Assembly (NCBI RefSeq): GCF_023716485.1
Contig: NZ_CP092418.1
Coordinates: 2,649,001-2,713,000 of the forward strand
Source: Microbulbifer variabilis
Lineage (GTDB): Bacteria; Pseudomonadota; Gammaproteobacteria; Pseudomonadales; Cellvibrionaceae
Length of the DNA stretch: 64,000 nt
Direction: 5' to 3'
Every line of letters begins with the position of its first letter. Within the stretch, counting starts at the first letter, position 1. Below are positions 1 through 7,895 of this stretch, piece by piece. Made by a program: the position numbers and the translations under genes. A model generated the notes under the pieces. That model searched no databases. It saw only the letters and a list, made by a program, of their open reading frames with translations, and was not told where the DNA came from.

Positions 1-435
1 GCCAGCGACCATATTGATGATGGCACCCGGCACAAAAAATGGTGACACTCGTCGAGGGCCCTTGTCGGCAATTAACAGGGCATTATCTTCAATAGCCAAA
101 ATGCCTCCCATACCGGAACCGATACAGGTCCCCATACGCGAAGCATTCTCTTCATTAATTTCCAGACCGCTATCTTCCATCGCCTGGTTACCCGCAACCA
201 GGCCATATTGCAAGAAAGTGTCCATCTTGCGCGCATCTTTTGCGGCTACATAAGGAGTCGGATCAAAATCTTTCACCATAGCGGCGAAGCGGGTTGAGAA
301 CGCCGAAACATCAAATGACTCTATTGGAGCAGCTCCACTGACGCCCTTTAGGATGCCAGACCAAGTCTCCTCTACGGTGTTACCCAGCGGGCTCACTGCG
401 CCCATTCCGGTTACAACAACTCTTCTGTGCGACAC
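1..435 (-). CDS. fabF: 3-oxoacyl-ACP synthase II, N-terminal part (runs off the window)
   Basis: This is the condensing enzyme that extends acyl-ACP with malonyl-ACP in type II fatty acid synthesis. Only the first 145 codons are inside the window. The start is a GTG at 435, preceded by a G-rich ribosome site. The protein opens MSHRRVVVTGMGAVSPLG, the usual KAS II N-terminus, and continues with the conserved stretch around GSGMGGI. It follows acpP across a 195-nt gap that contains a hairpin, in the standard acpP-fabF order. The catalytic Cys-His-His triad lies outside the window. Confidence 0.93.
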   Translation of the reverse strand, partial: MSHRRVVVTGMGAVSPLGNTVEETWSGILKGVSGAAPIESFDVSAFSTRFAAMVKDFDPTPYVAAKDARKMDTFLQYGLVAGNQAMEDSGLEINEENASRMGTCIGSGMGGILAIEDNALLIADKGPRRVSPFFVPGAIINMVAG

Positions 436-538
436 TGCGGTCCCCCCGAAACTCTTACTGCCACTGCTCTCCCTTCAATCTAAGTACGAAGGAATCAACA
501 CTAGAACAGCAGTCACAATTCCATAGTGCAAATATAAA

Positions 539-571
539 GAGAGCCGCGCTATGTAACATAGAACGGCTCTC
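539..571 (-). terminator. Hairpin between acpP and fabF
   Basis: An 8-bp stem (GAGAGCCG/CGGCTCTC, 539-546 with 564-571) encloses a second inner pairing CTATG/CATAG. On the minus strand it is followed by an imperfect T-rich run. It probably attenuates transcription after the very abundant acpP message, or stabilises its 3' end, allowing lower fabF expression. This role is inferred from position. Confidence 0.6.
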
Positions 572-630
572 AGAAACGCTTGGCTACGCACAGTAATAAA
601 ACTGTTCGCGCCTAAACCACCCAGCAGGAA

Positions 631-867
631 TTAACCAAGGTTGTCCTTGATGTAATCAATTGCCAGCTGAACAGTTGTGATTTTCTCAGCTTCTTCATCG
701 GGGATTTCGGTTTCGAATTCCTCTTCCAAAGCCATTACCAGCTCAACTGTGTCGAGTGAGTCCGCGCCCAGATCTTCAACAAAAGAGGCTTCAGGCTTAA
801 CGTCTTCTTCCTTCACGCCCAGTTGTTCAGCAACGATCTTTTTAACGCGCTCTTCAATGCTGCTCAT
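631..867 (-). CDS. acpP: Acyl carrier protein
   Basis: This 78-residue acidic protein carries the growing acyl chain on a phosphopantetheine arm. The attachment motif [11 protein letters not shown] is present, with the modified Ser in DSL. The length and the helix-rich acidic composition are typical of the family. An AGGAG ribosome site lies upstream of the ATG. It sits between fabG and fabF in the fatty-acid operon. The 220 nt upstream, after fabG, probably hold its own promoter, as in other proteobacteria; I did not pick out -35 and -10 boxes with confidence. Confidence 0.98.
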   Translation of the reverse strand: MSSIEERVKKIVAEQLGVKEEDVKPEASFVEDLGADSLDTVELVMALEEEFETEIPDEEAEKITTVQLAIDYIKDNLG

Positions 868-1089
868 GATTCAATTTAACTCCTAGTGGGTAAAAATCTG
901 TTTTAGTCGCTATTGTTATTTCGCCAATCCAATTAACGGCGATAACGACCGGCTCACACAGCTTTTGGATAATTCAGAGGCCATTGTACCCCAAGTTTTT
1001 AGGGTTGTAATGCACGGCTCTGCGGCACCATCAGCAAATACAAAAAACTTTTAAAAATCAATAGGTTATTGAAATATTTTCAACGTACC

Positions 1090-1845
1090 TCAGGCCATAT
1101 ACATGCCGCCATTGACATGTATCGTCTCCCCCGTGACATAAGCTCCGGCATCACTCGCCAGGAAGGCTACAACAGAGGCAATCTCTTCGGGCTGCCCCAA
1201 ACGACCCAGAGGGATCTTACCAAGAAGCGCCTCGCGCTGCGCCTCAGGCAGCACTTTGGTCATATCGGTATCAATAAAACCCGGGGCGACAGTATTCACA
1301 GTAATGCCGCGAGAGCCGATCTCTGCAGCCAGGGACCGAGCAAAACCTGCTACTCCAGCCTTGGTGGCCGCGTAATTGCTCTGACCCGCGTTGCCCATGC
1401 TACCCACCACGGAGCTGATATTGATGATACGCCCCCAGCGCGCCCGAGTCATATCTCTGAGGCAGGCTTTTGTCATACGGTAGACAGCGGATAAGTTTGT
1501 CTCGATCACCGAGTCCCACTCATCATCTTTCATGCGCATGAGCAAATTGTCTTTTGTGATTCCCGCGTTATTAACCAAAATGGTCGGCGCCGCAAAATCA
1601 TTTTTCACTACTTCTAGCAGCCCAGCGATACTTTCCGCACTGGTGACATCAAGTACCATACCTGCGCCATTGAAGCCCTGCTCGGCGAAACGCGCACTAA
1701 TTTTTTCGGCACCACCAGCACTAGTGGCAGTACCGATGACCACTGCGCCTTGGCTGCCCAACATATCCGCAATTGCTGCACCTATGCCGCGACTGGCACC
1801 AGTGACCAGGGCAACTTTGCCCTCAAGGGAGGTCTTCAGACTCAT
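1090..1845 (-). CDS. fabG: 3-oxoacyl-ACP reductase
   Basis: This NADPH-dependent short-chain dehydrogenase reduces 3-oxoacyl-ACP in each elongation cycle. Its 251 residues carry the nucleotide-binding motif TGASRGIG at 15-22, the NNAGIT motif, the catalytic Ser in INISSVVG and the Tyr-x3-Lys pair in YAATKAG. The C-terminus GGMYMA is the normal FabG ending. An AAGGA ribosome site precedes the ATG. It lies directly after fabD on the same strand with a 45-nt gap, consistent with co-transcription. Confidence 0.97.
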   Translation of the reverse strand: MSLKTSLEGKVALVTGASRGIGAAIADMLGSQGAVVIGTATSAGGAEKISARFAEQGFNGAGMVLDVTSAESIAGLLEVVKNDFAAPTILVNNAGITKDNLLMRMKDDEWDSVIETNLSAVYRMTKACLRDMTRARWGRIINISSVVGSMGNAGQSNYAATKAGVAGFARSLAAEIGSRGITVNTVAPGFIDTDMTKVLPEAQREALLGKIPLGRLGQPEEIASVVAFLASDAGAYVTGETIHVNGGMYMA

Positions 1846-1890
1846 ACTTGCTTTATCCTTATTTGACCATTGCCATCGTGCCTGAGCAAC

Positions 1891-2835
1891 TCAGGCGGCT
1901 GTAGATCTCAGTGCTTCATTAAAGCTGCTGGGAGTGTCTATACCGTGACAAACGGCACTGCGATCAATACGCTTGATGAGACCAGCCAGCACCTTACCCG
2001 GACCACACTCGACCAGCTGGGAAGCACCATCGTTTATCAGCTTTTGCGCACAGGCAGTCCAGCGAACCGGACTATATATCTGCTCAATCATCAAAGCCTT
2101 GATCTTCGCAGGATCAGATTCAGTTTCGGCATGCACGTTGTGTACAACAGGGATTTGCGGGGCACTGAATTCCGCCGCCTCGATCTGAGGGGCAAGCTTC
2201 TCCGCTGCCGGACGCATTAACTCAGTATGAAATGGCGCACTCACCGGCAAAGGCATGGCACGCTTTGCACCGGCCGCCTTACAGGCATCTATCGCCCTTT
2301 CCACAGCAGCACTATTGCCTGCAATTACGATCTGGCCCGGAGAGTTGTAGTTCACCGCAGCCACCACTTCACCTTGAGCGGCTTTAGCACAGAGCTCTCC
2401 CACCACATCATCATCAAGCCCAATCACTGCGGCCATAGCTCCTGTACCCACGGGTACAGCTTCCTGCATCAGGCGGCCACGTTCACGAACCAGGTGGACA
2501 GCATCTTTAAAAGCCAGGACACCGGAACACACCAATGCCGACCACTCCCCAAGACTATGCCCTGCCATGCGAGCAGGCACCGCACCACCACGAGCACGCC
2601 AATGGCGATAGAGAGCAACACTGGAGGCTAAAAGAAGAGGTTGTGTACGCTGGGTAAGATTGATTGCTTCCTGCTCACCATTTTGACAGAGATCCCAGAG
2701 GTCATATCCCAGAACTTCTGAGGCTTCAGCAAAGGTGGATTGGATTTCAGGGGCCTCCTGAGCAATTTCGGAGAGCATGCCGATCTTTTGAGATCCCTGC
2801 CCCGGAAAGACGAATGCAAGCGCGGCATTGGTCAT
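1891..2835 (-). CDS. fabD: Malonyl-CoA:ACP transacylase
   Basis: This enzyme moves malonyl from CoA to ACP to feed fatty acid elongation. The 314-residue protein has the N-terminal GQGSQ motif at 12-16, the nucleophile elbow GHSLGE with Ser94, and the catalytic His in PFHTELM. The length is standard for FabD. AGGA stands before the ATG. It lies between plsX and fabG in the conserved order. Confidence 0.97.
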   Translation of the reverse strand: MTNAALAFVFPGQGSQKIGMLSEIAQEAPEIQSTFAEASEVLGYDLWDLCQNGEQEAINLTQRTQPLLLASSVALYRHWRARGGAVPARMAGHSLGEWSALVCSGVLAFKDAVHLVRERGRLMQEAVPVGTGAMAAVIGLDDDVVGELCAKAAQGEVVAAVNYNSPGQIVIAGNSAAVERAIDACKAAGAKRAMPLPVSAPFHTELMRPAAEKLAPQIEAAEFSAPQIPVVHNVHAETESDPAKIKALMIEQIYSPVRWTACAQKLINDGASQLVECGPGKVLAGLIKRIDRSAVCHGIDTPSSFNEALRSTAA

Positions 2836-2887
2836 AAGATATCCTTAAACCTGTTTGGCAAATTTCAGTAGGAGGGAGGTGTAGTAT

Positions 2888-3934
2888 CTACCCCATTTCC
2901 TTTGAGTTTCGCTCGCCAGCTTGTACCAAGGCCGCGCCAACTCTGGCAGCCAAATCGGCATCGGCACATTCTTTTGCCGTCACCATAGCCCGGTAAAAAG
3001 CTTCGCTGCTGGCACCCCCGTGACTTTTAATCACGTTGCCCTTCACCCCTACAAAGCTGGCGCCATTATAGCGAGCGGGTTCCACCTGTGTGCGCCATTT
3101 TCGCAACAGCTTTATGGCTAATTGGCCAAAAAAACGTTTGAAACACCCCTTTTTCTCAATGGTGAACGCTTTTTGACCCATCAGTCTAATCACGCCTTCG
3201 GCGGATTTCATGGCAACATTTCCCATCAAACCGTCGCACACAACTACATCGACAGCCCCGGTAAAGATGTCGTGCCCCTCCACAAAACCCACATAGTTAA
3301 CCTGTGGATCCCCATCGAGGAGCTCGGCCGCCCTGCGTATTTCAGCAGTACCTTTGTGCGCCTCGGCACCAATATTCAGCAGTGCAACCTCAATGTCCGC
3401 ACGCGGAACGCCAGTGTGGAGATGCTGAGCCTCAATACCCATACGCGCAAACTGCAGTAGATCTTCCGCGCTGCACCCCACATTTGCGCCGAGATCCAAA
3501 AGGTAGCAGGAACCGTGCCCTGAGGGTACAGACTTGCCCAGTGCCGGCTTGCGAACGCCCTCAATATTACCCAGAACACTGCGACTTAAGGCCAAAAGGG
3601 CGCCGGTATTTCCAGAGGTAACCATTGCCTGGGCACTACCTTCCGCCACAGCTTTTAGAGCTTGGGCCATAGTGGAGTTGCGCTTATGGCGAACCGCCTG
3701 CAAAGGGTTGCACTCTTGGGTAACAACCTGCTCACAAGGGATGATTTCAAGGCGATCGGGAATTTGAGCGTGGCGCTGCTCGAGGAGCAGAGCTTCTAAT
3801 TGCGCGCGCGGGCCGAAAAGTTTCAACTGCGCTTCAGGGAAATTTTGAAGAAATCTAATACAGGCCGGAACGACAGAGCGGGGACCTAAGTCCCCGCCCA
3901 TTGCATCCACGGCCAATCGCAATTGGCTGGACAA
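2888..3934 (-). CDS. plsX: Phosphate acyltransferase
   Basis: This enzyme makes acyl-phosphate from acyl-ACP, the donor for glycerol-3-phosphate acylation by PlsY, and so links fatty acid to phospholipid synthesis. Its 348 residues include the N-terminal AVDAMGGDLGP signature and the SGNTGALLA and DLGANVGC motifs of the family. The start is taken as TTG at 3934. A GAAGAG ribosome site overlaps the rpmF end, only 3 nt lie between the genes, and no ATG occurs before the conserved DAMGG. Confidence 0.96.
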   Translation of the reverse strand: MSSQLRLAVDAMGGDLGPRSVVPACIRFLQNFPEAQLKLFGPRAQLEALLLEQRHAQIPDRLEIIPCEQVVTQECNPLQAVRHKRNSTMAQALKAVAEGSAQAMVTSGNTGALLALSRSVLGNIEGVRKPALGKSVPSGHGSCYLLDLGANVGCSAEDLLQFARMGIEAQHLHTGVPRADIEVALLNIGAEAHKGTAEIRRAAELLDGDPQVNYVGFVEGHDIFTGAVDVVVCDGLMGNVAMKSAEGVIRLMGQKAFTIEKKGCFKRFFGQLAIKLLRKWRTQVEPARYNGASFVGVKGNVIKSHGGASSEAFYRAMVTAKECADADLAARVGAALVQAGERNSKEMG

Positions 3935-3937
3935 AGC

Positions 3938-4132
3938 TTACTCTTCTTCGGAGCCGCCGCCGATGTCGATCACCTTGCGACCACGGTAGAAACCATCTTT
4001 GGTCACGTGGTGGCGACGGTGCTTTTCACCAGTAGTCGGGTCTACGGAGAGAGTTGCACCGGCGCCTAGCGCGTCGTGTGAACGGCGCATACCGCGACGG
4101 GAACGAGTCTTCTTGTTTTGTTGAACAGCCAT
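3938..4132 (-). CDS. rpmF: Ribosomal protein bL32
   Basis: This 64-residue basic protein begins [20 protein letters not shown], the characteristic L32 N-terminus, and has the [15 protein letters not shown]-terminal part. It is a component of the large ribosomal subunit. It lies between yceD and plsX with very short gaps, as in most gammaproteobacteria. The tail GGGSEEE is acidic and variable in the family. Confidence 0.98.
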   Translation of the reverse strand: MAVQQNKKTRSRRGMRRSHDALGAGATLSVDPTTGEKHRRHHVTKDGFYRGRKVIDIGGGSEEE

Positions 4133-4206
4133 TGCTAGCTCCTAAAATAAACAAATTTCGCTGGAACCGGGGCGCCTACCGGCGAGCCCAAACTCTAAGA
4201 GAAAAT

Positions 4207-4749
4207 CTAGGATTTTCCCGAAGAACCCTTCAACTGCTCCAGCACTTTAAAGGGGTTTTCCCGTTGCTCACCCGCTTCAGATGCCTTCTCACCAATATGG
4301 AAAGTCTCCTTGGAGACACACTCCTCATCGTGATAAGCCACCATCGGCAGATTGAGCAAAATTTCATCTTCGAGGATCTGGTGCAAGTCCAGCTCATCGC
4401 CATCCTGAATCACCGGATCCAAGTCTTTGGGAAGAGCCTTGCCCTGCTCTTCAGACCAAACGATACCCCAGCAAAACTGCGCCTCGAGTTGCTCGCCTAC
4501 AGGATGCAGGCAACGCTGGCATAACAAATCCACCGTGCAGTGCACCTTACCGCTAACAGTGAGGTGATTTTGCAGGTCGCGGCCAAATTGGATTTCAGCC
4601 TCGACCTCCCCTTTCACAGACTCAACGGCTTCACGTAGTCGCTGCAGTGACTCCAGAGGCAAAATACCTTCCAGATACTGCTCGCGCTGCACCAATTTCC
4701 GAGCGTCAACGCTCTTAGGCAATACTGATTTAGAGGGGGCTATCGACAT
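4207..4749 (-). CDS. yceD: YceD family protein (DUF177)
   Basis: This 180-residue acidic protein belongs to the DUF177/YceD family, which is nearly always found directly upstream of rpmF and is linked to 23S rRNA accumulation in plants and bacteria. A CxxC pair (CQRC) followed by LHPVGEQLEAQ is the central family signature, and the EDEILLNLPMVAYH stretch is also typical. The gene is first in the leftward operon and divergent from maf; the 107-nt gap should hold both promoters. Confidence 0.93.
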   Translation of the reverse strand: MSIAPSKSVLPKSVDARKLVQREQYLEGILPLESLQRLREAVESVKGEVEAEIQFGRDLQNHLTVSGKVHCTVDLLCQRCLHPVGEQLEAQFCWGIVWSEEQGKALPKDLDPVIQDGDELDLHQILEDEILLNLPMVAYHDEECVSKETFHIGEKASEAGEQRENPFKVLEQLKGSSGKS

Positions 4750-4856
4750 AAGCGCGCAATTCTATGGACTCACCCTACCCTTGTCAAAACAATTCAGTCA
4801 CTGCAGTATCGCTCGGTCACAAACTTTGACCTAACAACCATGGAACCGCCCAAATA

Positions 4857-5456
4857 ATGGCCTCCACACTGATACTAGCTTCCAGCTCCCCCTACCGCAG
4901 GGCGCTACTGAAGCAACTCCACCTCCCCTTTCAGACCGCATCTCCCCATATAAATGAAGATGCCAAGCCAGGGGAGGCCGCTGGCGCCCTTGCCTTAAGG
5001 CTCGCACAGGAAAAATCTCGCGCTTTAATGCGAGACAACCCCCAATCCCTGATCATCGGCTCCGACCAGGTTGCAGAATGCCGGGGACAAATTCTGGGCA
5101 AGCCCGGTAACCGCGACAAAGCCATTGCTCAATTACAGGCCTGCTCCGGCAACAAAGTTACCTTCCATACAGGGCTGTCTTTGCTGGAAAGCGCAAGCAA
5201 CCGCCAAGTGAGCACCGTGGAAACCTTTACAGTGTATTTCCGTCCACTCAGCCTTCCGCAAATTGAAAAATATATTGAGCTGGAAGAGCCCTACGATTGT
5301 GCAGGCTCATTTAAAGTGGAGGGCCTCGGTATAGCATTATTTGAAAAGCTCGACGGCACCGACATCAACACTCTTATAGGTTTACCCCTAATTCGCCTGG
5401 TAGATCTGCTCGGCGAATTTGGTATAGATCCACTGAAATCAACTGCTAAGAGCTAA
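4857..5456 (+). CDS. maf: Maf-like nucleotide pyrophosphatase (YceF type)
   Basis: This house-cleaning nucleoside triphosphate pyrophosphatase hydrolyses modified nucleotides; the YceF branch prefers 7-methyl-GTP. The 199-residue protein shows the substrate-binding SSSPYRRALL at 9-18, the catalytic Asp region IIGSDQV, and the conserved YDCAGSFKVEGLG and DGTDINTLIGLPL segments. It is divergent from yceD and overlaps the convergent HAD gene by 11 nt at the 3' end. YceF rather than YhdE type is inferred from its yceD-rpmF location. Confidence 0.93.
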   Translation: MASTLILASSSPYRRALLKQLHLPFQTASPHINEDAKPGEAAGALALRLAQEKSRALMRDNPQSLIIGSDQVAECRGQILGKPGNRDKAIAQLQACSGNKVTFHTGLSLLESASNRQVSTVETFTVYFRPLSLPQIEKYIELEEPYDCAGSFKVEGLGIALFEKLDGTDINTLIGLPLIRLVDLLGEFGIDPLKSTAKS

Positions 5457-6090
5457 GCGGCGGCCAACCCAGCAACCCGGAAAACTCATCGATAATCGCC
5501 TGGGGATTACACTCCCGCAGGCGACTTGGGCAATGAGCGCCATAGCTAACCCCCACGGCGGGCATACCAATCGCTGCCGCCATTGCCAAGTCATAAGTGG
5601 TGTCACCAACCATCACCGCATCATCAACACCGCAATCAACTTCAGCTAGCAGTTCACTCAGCATCAATGGGTCTGGCTTGGAAGCAGTTTCATCTGCACA
5701 GCGGCTCGCTATAAATAAGTGCTCCATGCCATGCTCTTCAAACTCCCGACTGAGGCCTCGACGACTCTTCCCCGTGGCGACCGCCAACTGATGCCCCTGG
5801 CAAAGCAACGCATCCAAAGTATCTAAAACCCCATCAAATAAAGGTAGGGGTTCCACTCGCGCCGCCATCCACTCCTCTGAATAGAATTGCTTCAAGGCTT
5901 GCCGATCTTTATCAACAGCCTCAGGAAAAAGAGTGGCCACCGCCTCCGGCAAACCCAACCCAATAATATTGCTCACCGCTCCAGGAGAAAGTGCCGGCAA
6001 ACCAACTCGCGCCGCCGCGCGCAACATGCAGCCAACAATCCGCGCCTCGGAATTACAAACAGTGCCATCCCAATCGAGAATAACCAGCAT
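5446..6090 (-). CDS. HAD-family phosphatase, Gph/PGP-like
   Basis: This 214-residue haloacid dehalogenase-type hydrolase has motif I DWDGT at 6-10 with the nucleophile Asp6, motif II in AVATGKS, the motif III lysine near SKPDP, and motif IV VGDTTYDLAMA. A cap domain sits between motifs I and II, so it is subfamily IA. The substrate is not evident; phosphoglycolate is common in the group. Close homologues sit beside rluC in Pseudomonas and relatives, as here, with a 12-nt gap suggesting co-transcription. Confidence 0.9.
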   Translation of the reverse strand: MLVILDWDGTVCNSEARIVGCMLRAAARVGLPALSPGAVSNIIGLGLPEAVATLFPEAVDKDRQALKQFYSEEWMAARVEPLPLFDGVLDTLDALLCQGHQLAVATGKSRRGLSREFEEHGMEHLFIASRCADETASKPDPLMLSELLAEVDCGVDDAVMVGDTTYDLAMAAAIGMPAVGVSYGAHCPSRLRECNPQAIIDEFSGLLGWPPLSS

Positions 6091-6102
6091 CGCCGCGCCC
6101 CT

Positions 6103-7110
6103 TTACTCGTCTCGCAACTTCTTTAATAGCGCTTGCATTTCAGTGGGTAGCGGCGCTTCAACATGCACATCGGTGCCGTCTGGAAGCGTGCAGCGCACAG
6201 AAGCCGAGTGCAGGAAAAGACGCTTAAGGCCTCGCTCACGAAACGCACGGTTATCCTCACCACCGGTGTACTTACTATCACCCGCCAGGGGACAACCAAC
6301 AAACTGGGCGTGCACGCGAATCTGGTGGGTGCGCCCGGTTACCGGCTCTGCGCCCAACAGTGTTGCCGCCTTAAAACGCTCCAACACCTGGAAGCGCGTC
6401 TCGGAAGCCTTTCCATCCTGATGCACCGAGACCATCCGCTCACCACTCTTGAGGGTATTTTTACGCAACGGGGCTTCAACAACCCTCCTACCTCGAGGCC
6501 ATTTACCTACCGCCAGCGCCAGATAAGACTTCCCAATCCGTCCGCCCCTCAGTTCCGCCTGCACATGCTGTAAAACATTACGCTTGCGCGCCACCATGAT
6601 CGCACCGCTAGTATCCCGGTCGAGGCGATGCACAAGCTCAATAAATGGGCTCTGCGGATACATCTGCCGGAGCACTTCAATCAAGCCAAGCCGGACGCCA
6701 CTACCGCCATGAACGGCAAGGCCGGCAGGCTTATTGATCACAAGTAGGCCCTTATCATCATAAAGTATGGAGTCGTGCACCAACTGGCGCAGCTGCTCTC
6801 CAGCATGGGGGGCAGGAGCCTGCTCTGCCGCACGAATTGGCGGCACACGCACCATATCGCCCGCCGCGAGCTTGTATTCTGCCTTTACCCGTCCTTTATT
6901 TACCCTTACCTCACCCTTGCGCAGGATTCGGTAAACGCGTGAACGGGGCACACCTTTTAGGCGTGCCTGAAGGAAATTGTCAATCCTCTGCCCAGCCAGC
7001 TCTTCAGGCACAGTCAAAAACTGCACGCCGCCAGAGGGGTTCCAGGTATCAGAGGGAGTGTCGGCCGCAGCCGTTTTCAGGGGAGGTGTACTTCGCATGA
7101 CGCGCATCAT
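6103..7110 (-). CDS. rluC: 23S rRNA pseudouridine synthase RluC
   Basis: This enzyme converts uridines 955, 2504 and 2580 (E. coli numbering) of 23S rRNA to pseudouridine. An N-terminal S4 RNA-binding domain (QRIDNFLQARLKGVPRSRVY) precedes the catalytic domain with HRLDRDTSG, whose second Asp is the nucleophile; GRTHQIRVHA is also conserved. The frame is open upstream to 7263, but family length (about 320) favours a start at 7110, 7107 or 7098, so the exact ATG is uncertain. It is divergent from rne, as in E. coli. Confidence 0.94.
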   Translation of the reverse strand: MMRVMRSTPPLKTAAADTPSDTWNPSGGVQFLTVPEELAGQRIDNFLQARLKGVPRSRVYRILRKGEVRVNKGRVKAEYKLAAGDMVRVPPIRAAEQAPAPHAGEQLRQLVHDSILYDDKGLLVINKPAGLAVHGGSGVRLGLIEVLRQMYPQSPFIELVHRLDRDTSGAIMVARKRNVLQHVQAELRGGRIGKSYLALAVGKWPRGRRVVEAPLRKNTLKSGERMVSVHQDGKASETRFQVLERFKAATLLGAEPVTGRTHQIRVHAQFVGCPLAGDSKYTGGEDNRAFRERGLKRLFLHSASVRCTLPDGTDVHVEAPLPTEMQALLKKLRDE

Positions 7111-7263
7111 AGCGCCGCCGCAAGGACAATTGAAGCACCTCCCTGCCCGTGCTATATTCGGCCGGCCTGAATTCGGCTGGTTTTCGGTCATCGGCGGCTT
7201 CCCACATGAAGAAATAGCCATGGCTTCGGAGAAAATACTGCTGTTCGGCCAGTGCGCGGGCAT

Positions 7264-7895
7264 ACCCGTGTTATTGATAAAAACTTAGCTGATGAGCACT
7301 CCCCAAAACGAGAATCTCAAGGGGGCCTCACCAGCACAACAGCCCACAGTTAAGTGGGTAACAATCGCGAAGGTAAGACGGGCCGCGACCCGCAGCGCTT
7401 GAAAGGACGACTCAAAACTTGCGTCCCGCTCTGTAGATAATGCCAGCGACCGAACTGGCAACCAGGAGACAACTGCTTACTTTAACCTGGTCAACAAAAT
7501 ATAGAAGAAGAGTAGCGGCCAAAAGCCGAGCTACAGAGCTAGAAACGATGACGCAAACCTTGCCACCCAGCTTGAAACTGACCCAAGGGTGGCGCCCAAC
7601 CCGGCCATGGAAACCCACGGCCCCGGTACAGGGCAGTACTAAACGTAAGGTACTAAAGGAAGAAAGGTACTGGTAAGTGCCAACGGATAGCAGCACAGCA
7701 TCGCATATCCGGAGTTTTTGCAGTGGAATGTTGGGCGAACGCTCGTCTCGAAAGGCCGCGTAGACTGAATTTGCGGAACAGACAGCCTCTCTAACTTCCC
7801 TGCCCCGCCACCAGGTCATCTCCTCTTGGCGGCCCATAAGCAAGCCTGCAATGAGCGGTGTCTCACCTTTGCGCAACGCAAGGAAATCGACACGC
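7264..7895 (+). promoter_or_regulatory. Long structured 5' leader of rne
   Basis: About 790 nt separate the rluC start from the rne start, and no gene is evident here. Several clean stems are visible: TGCCAG/CTGGCA at 7441-7446 with 7455-7460; ACCAGG/CCTGGT at 7461-7466 with 7486-7491; GCCACCC/GGGTGGC at 7562-7568 with 7587-7593. The first two abut directly. RNase E is known to autoregulate by cleaving structured leaders of its own mRNA, and rne leader motifs are described for enterics and Pseudomonas. Assigning this leader to that mechanism is inference. The transcription start was not located. Confidence 0.6.

Noticed and set aside
1069..1494. Open frame of about 140 codons on the plus strand over fabG
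   Set aside because: It lies antisense to a full-length fabG with all catalytic motifs; it has no ribosome site or known content.
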